This document shows positions 61,052-64,000 of a stretch of 64,000 nt of DNA, piece by piece. The DNA is from Galbibacter pacificus (lineage in GTDB: Bacteria > Bacteroidota > Bacteroidia > Flavobacteriales > Flavobacteriaceae). A model generated the notes under the pieces. That model saw only the letters and a program-made list of their open reading frames with translations, made no database searches and had not been told where the DNA came from. Where the stretch lies: NCBI RefSeq assembly GCF_029603155.1, contig NZ_JAPMUA010000002.1, positions 558,001-622,000 of the forward strand, in the 5' to 3' direction. Position 1 is the stretch's first letter; every line of letters starts with the position of its first letter. The position numbers were made by a program, and so were the translations under genes.

Positions 61052-61957
61052 ATGAAATTTACAAAATATATATTCGTTAGCTTTGTTACCCTTATAGTTA
61101 TAAGTTTTATTTATTGGAAATTTACTAATTACGAAAAAGGCAGGATCCACTATACAACTTCTGAAGAATTTAACGATTATTGGTACTCCGGTGAAGCCGA
61201 AATTACTTCTTATCAACTTTTGCAGGCAAGGTACGGGGAACTGCGCCAGGGAAAAGCAACCTTAATTTATGTTACCGAACCTTTTTTAAAGGAAAAACAA
61301 GTAAAGCCAAACAACCCCAATAAGCGGGGCATTACCGTTTTAAAACTAAATACCAGTAAAAATTTTGTAACCGGTATTTACCCATACCACATTATGAACA
61401 GTACTTTTTACCCCCTGTCGTATCAGGGGCATGCCATTAAAATAGCCACCAGCGTTACAGAATGGTGCGGGCAGGCATATACACAGCTTAACAACCGTAA
61501 TCTTTTTGAAATTACGTCACATTCTTATTTTGAAAACGAAGCCGATGCCACTTATACCCTGCCAAAAAATATTCTGGAAGACGAAATCTGGGCGCAAATT
61601 CGCGTTGCCCCCGATAAATTGCCCATTGGAGAGCAACAGATTATTCCCTCATTGGCTTACCTTAGGCTCAAACATATAGAAACAAAAGCATTTACGGCCA
61701 TGTGCAAGGTTGAAAAAAATAAAAAAAGTACCACATATTCAATACATTATCCCGATCTGGAAAGAACACTTGCCATTACATTCCAATCGGCTTTTCCATA
61801 TGCAATAGAGGAATGGGAAGAATCTTACAAAAGTGGTTTTGGAAAAGAGGCGAAAATCATTACTTCATCAGCAAAAAAAATTAAGACAATTAGAACGGCT
61901 TATTGGGAGAAAAATGCAACATCTGATGTATCTTTGCGGGACACATTAGGACTGTAA
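61052..61957 (+). CDS. Membrane-anchored protein of unknown function downstream of maf
   Basis: 301 residues from the ATG at 61052 (MKFTKYIFVSFVTLIVISFI), which begins right at an N-terminal hydrophobic anchor; TTG/ATG codons up to 27 bases upstream would only prepend residues. The rest is soluble, likely periplasmic, with conserved-looking blocks YWYSGEAEITSYQLLQARYG, GIYPYHIMNSTFYPLS, EWCGQAYTQLNNRNLFEITS and a late IPSLAYLRLKH. Relatives in flavobacteria are, as I recall, often labelled 'septum formation inhibitor Maf', probably a label spread from the neighbouring gene, since no Maf motif is present. Same strand as maf and mscS, 6 bases before the latter. Confidence 0.7.
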   Translation: MKFTKYIFVSFVTLIVISFIYWKFTNYEKGRIHYTTSEEFNDYWYSGEAEITSYQLLQARYGELRQGKATLIYVTEPFLKEKQVKPNNPNKRGITVLKLNTSKNFVTGIYPYHIMNSTFYPLSYQGHAIKIATSVTEWCGQAYTQLNNRNLFEITSHSYFENEADATYTLPKNILEDEIWAQIRVAPDKLPIGEQQIIPSLAYLRLKHIETKAFTAMCKVEKNKKSTTYSIHYPDLERTLAITFQSAFPYAIEEWEESYKSGFGKEAKIITSSAKKIKTIRTAYWEKNATSDVSLRDTLGL

Positions 61958-61963
61958 TTTTTT

Positions 61964-62503
61964 ATGACAACATATTTATCAATATTTAGAGAAGAGATTT
62001 TACGTTCTCTTATCGCCATTTTTTTATTGCTCCTTATTAGATTTATTCTTTTTAAAACCGTGAAAAAAGTCGGCAAGCTTGGAGACATCGACAGGAATCG
62101 GACGCTACTTATCCTTAAATTTTTTAATATTTTCCTGTTTTTCATCTTTGTTGTGGTTATAAGTTTGTTATGGGGTGTCGATTTTAAAGACTTGGGCTTG
62201 TTCTTCTCCTCTGCTTTTGCAGTAATCGGGGTTGCCTTTTTTGCCTCGTGGTCTATTTTAAGCAATATTACAGCCGGAATTATTCTATTCTTTTCCTTCC
62301 CCTTTAAAATTGGGGACCGCATACGTATTCAGGATAAAGATTTTCCTACGGAAGCCATTATAGAAGATATCAAGACTTTTCATATACATTTGCGTACCGA
62401 AGATGGCGAATTAATTACATACCCCAACAGTTTAATGCTACAAAAAGGGGTGGCCGTTATCGAGAAACACCTTAAAGAAGACGACGGAGTGCATTCGGTA
62501 TAG
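61964..62503 (+). CDS. Small MscS-family mechanosensitive channel
   Basis: 179 residues, among the shortest MscS-like proteins. Three hydrophobic helices (about 12-30, 48-70, 76-110); the last (FSSAFAVIGVAFFASWSILS, then NITAGIILFF) is the pore-lining TM3 with small residues, followed by the beta domain GDRIRIQDKDFPTEAIIEDI and TYPNSLMLQKGV. The C-terminal alpha/beta vestibule is almost absent. It likely relieves turgor on osmotic downshock. Starts 6 bases after the preceding gene's stop, so probably one transcript from maf to here. Confidence 0.88.
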   Translation: MTTYLSIFREEILRSLIAIFLLLLIRFILFKTVKKVGKLGDIDRNRTLLILKFFNIFLFFIFVVVISLLWGVDFKDLGLFFSSAFAVIGVAFFASWSILSNITAGIILFFSFPFKIGDRIRIQDKDFPTEAIIEDIKTFHIHLRTEDGELITYPNSLMLQKGVAVIEKHLKEDDGVHSV

Positions 62504-62648
62504 CCGCAATCCTACAAAAATATGGTTCGGCAGGTCATTAACCGCTAACGCATAAACGGTCACATATCTTATTTCTTGCATGCCTTTTTTACAAGCTTGC
62601 AGGTACGAACTTGTTTGCTTTAAAACCTATATTTTTTCAATGTTTATT

Positions 62649-62656
62649 TATATTTG
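62649..62656 (+). promoter_or_regulatory. Candidate -7 element (TATATTTG) of the S9 peptidase gene
   Basis: TAnnTTTG match 27 bases before the ATG at 62684; the nearest TTTG upstream is about 31 bases away, too far for a standard -33. Confidence 0.4.
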
Positions 62657-62683
62657 AAGTCTATTCGCAATAAACCAACTTAT

Positions 62684-64000
62684 ATGCAGCTTAAAACATG
62701 TACCCAACTGTTTGTTCTTTTATGTATTAGTTCCAGTTTTGCACAAAAAAACAATCAATCAGCATTAACCATTAAACAGATTATGCAAGGCGATGACTTT
62801 GTTGGCCACCTTCCTTCAAATGTACACTGGTCCGTAGATGGAAAAACAATATATTTCGATTGGAACCCCGAAAAAACATATAGTGATTCTCTTTACATGT
62901 ACGGCCTTGCTTCAGAAAAAATAGAACAAGTAGGTTTTGAAACCGAATACTACCTTCCATCAACAAATGGAAACATCAACCATGAAAAAGACAAAAAGAT
63001 ATATGCCAAACACGGTGATATTTTTTTAATGGATATCCCTTCAAAAAAAATCACGCAAATTACTAATACCGAAGCTATTGAAAGTAGTGCACATTTTACG
63101 GGAAACGAGCATAAAATTGCATATGTAAAAAACAAAAACCTTTACACTTGGGATATAAACACCGGGGAAACAAAACAAATAACTATTTTTAAAGACAAGG
63201 AAGAGCAAGAAAAAGAAAGAGATACCAAAGACGAATGGCTCTATCAAGACCAACTGGCACTGTTTGACGTATTACGGGAACGCAAAGCAAAAAAAGACCT
63301 TCGGGAACGATTAAACAAACGGGAAGATGCCAAAAGTCCATTACCTATATATTTGGAAGGAAAGTCCGTTTACAATCAACATATAAGTCCGAATGAAGAT
63401 TACGTAACCTATTTAACCGTTAAGGAAAAAGACAACAAAGGCACGATTGTGCCCCATTATGTAACCGAGTCCGGCTATACGGAAGACCAGCATGCACGTG
63501 ATAAAGTAGGCAACATCCCCGACGAATATGTATTATATGTATATGATATAGAAAACAGAAAGACATACCCCGTTCAACTGGAAAATCTGGAAGGACTTGA
63601 CTACCTTCCCGAATACACTAAAGATTATCCCGGCAAAGAATATAAAAACAATAGTAGAATTGGCTATATAAGCGGGCCTATTTGGAACGAAGACGGCACC
63701 AAAGCTGTGTTGGACATTAATTCCAACGACTACAAAGACCGATGGATTGTTTTACTGAACATTAAAGAAGGTACCGTTACCAATCTTGACCATCAGCACA
63801 ATAAAGCCTGGATTGCCGGGCCGGGCATAGGGGGCTATCGCGGGGGCGAACTTGGTTGGATGCCCAATGGCAAGAGCATTTGGTTTCAATCGGAAAAAAC
63901 AGGCTATTCGCACCTGTATACCCTTAATACCGAAAACAAAAAGTTAGACGCACTTACTTCTGGTAAATTTGAAATTTACAACCCTAGTATTTCCAATGAT
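62684..64000 (+). CDS. S9-family peptidase (DPP4-like), N-terminal part, truncated by the window edge
   Basis: 439 codons are open to the right edge. Signal peptide MQLKTCTQLFVLLCISSSFA precedes a beta-propeller typical of prolyl oligopeptidase/dipeptidyl-peptidase IV-type enzymes (LPSNVHWSVDGKTIYFDWNP, LGWMPNGKSIWFQSEKTGYS, HLYTLN). The alpha/beta hydrolase domain with the catalytic Ser, Asp and His would lie beyond 64000, so activity cannot be judged. Periplasmic peptide degradation is the usual role. Confidence 0.85.
   Translation, partial: MQLKTCTQLFVLLCISSSFAQKNNQSALTIKQIMQGDDFVGHLPSNVHWSVDGKTIYFDWNPEKTYSDSLYMYGLASEKIEQVGFETEYYLPSTNGNINHEKDKKIYAKHGDIFLMDIPSKKITQITNTEAIESSAHFTGNEHKIAYVKNKNLYTWDINTGETKQITIFKDKEEQEKERDTKDEWLYQDQLALFDVLRERKAKKDLRERLNKREDAKSPLPIYLEGKSVYNQHISPNEDYVTYLTVKEKDNKGTIVPHYVTESGYTEDQHARDKVGNIPDEYVLYVYDIENRKTYPVQLENLEGLDYLPEYTKDYPGKEYKNNSRIGYISGPIWNEDGTKAVLDINSNDYKDRWIVLLNIKEGTVTNLDHQHNKAWIAGPGIGGYRGGELGWMPNGKSIWFQSEKTGYSHLYTLNTENKKLDALTSGKFEIYNPSISND

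Overview
This 64 kb window is a chromosomal segment of a Bacteroidetes bacterium, most likely a member of the Flavobacteriaceae. The evidence is a gene set typical of that group: a PorP/SprF-type protein beside a giant adhesin with a type IX secretion (T9SS) type-B C-terminal sorting domain, a TamL/TamB pair, a fused two-domain CcsBA, a bacillithiol deacetylase BshB1, an alpha/beta-fused 2-oxo acid dehydrogenase E1, and many lipoproteins. The DNA is AT-rich, Shine-Dalgarno sites are largely absent, and TAnnTTTG promoter elements lie 27-46 bases before several start codons. No genus can be named safely.

Layout. 0-7.2 kb: prfB, an ArsC/Spx-like reductase, a TonB-dependent-type outer membrane protein, a small membrane protein, a secreted protein, fumC and a lipoprotein. 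7.26-9.04 kb: an IS1182-type insertion sequence whose transposase is broken by a 2-base TA insertion. 9-17.8 kb: a YbiT-like ABC-F ATPase, an OmpA C-terminal remnant, a lipoprotein with a thioredoxin-like domain lacking CxxC, nitroreductase plus Aquifex-type aconitase, a dienelactone-hydrolase lipoprotein, and an OmpA/lipocalin lipoprotein pair. 17.9-29.4 kb: E1 fusion, 2OG-Fe(II) oxygenase, SUI1/YciH, a DUF1835 protein, nucleoside phosphorylase, a DoxX-like membrane protein, a cytoplasmic NMT1-like binding protein, ung, mutS2 without Smr, and a sugar-isomerase-like lipoprotein.

29.4-51 kb is the cell-envelope heart of the window, all on the minus strand. It holds tamB-tamL (outer-membrane assembly), then an OmpA/TPR/beta-propeller protein, a PorP/SprF protein and a 3,630-residue surface protein made of about 15 PKD-like and 16 DUF11 repeats plus the T9SS sorting domain. 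The last three look like a dedicated adhesin secretion and anchoring cluster related to gliding-motility sprB-sprF loci. Behind tamL lies a previously hidden wreck of a HigBA toxin-antitoxin module, cut off at a short inverted-repeat element whose ends resemble those of the IS at 7.3 kb.

51-64 kb: an M28 peptidase lipoprotein, tRNA-His, bshB1, a trans-sulfuration enzyme, ccsBA, a DUF2520-kdsC overlapping pair, maf with a membrane-anchored partner gene, an MscS channel, and the start of an S9 peptidase that runs off the right edge. Intergenic spaces hold several palindromic and tandem repeats, including copies of a dispersed GTCAnnnCGAC-type repeat.
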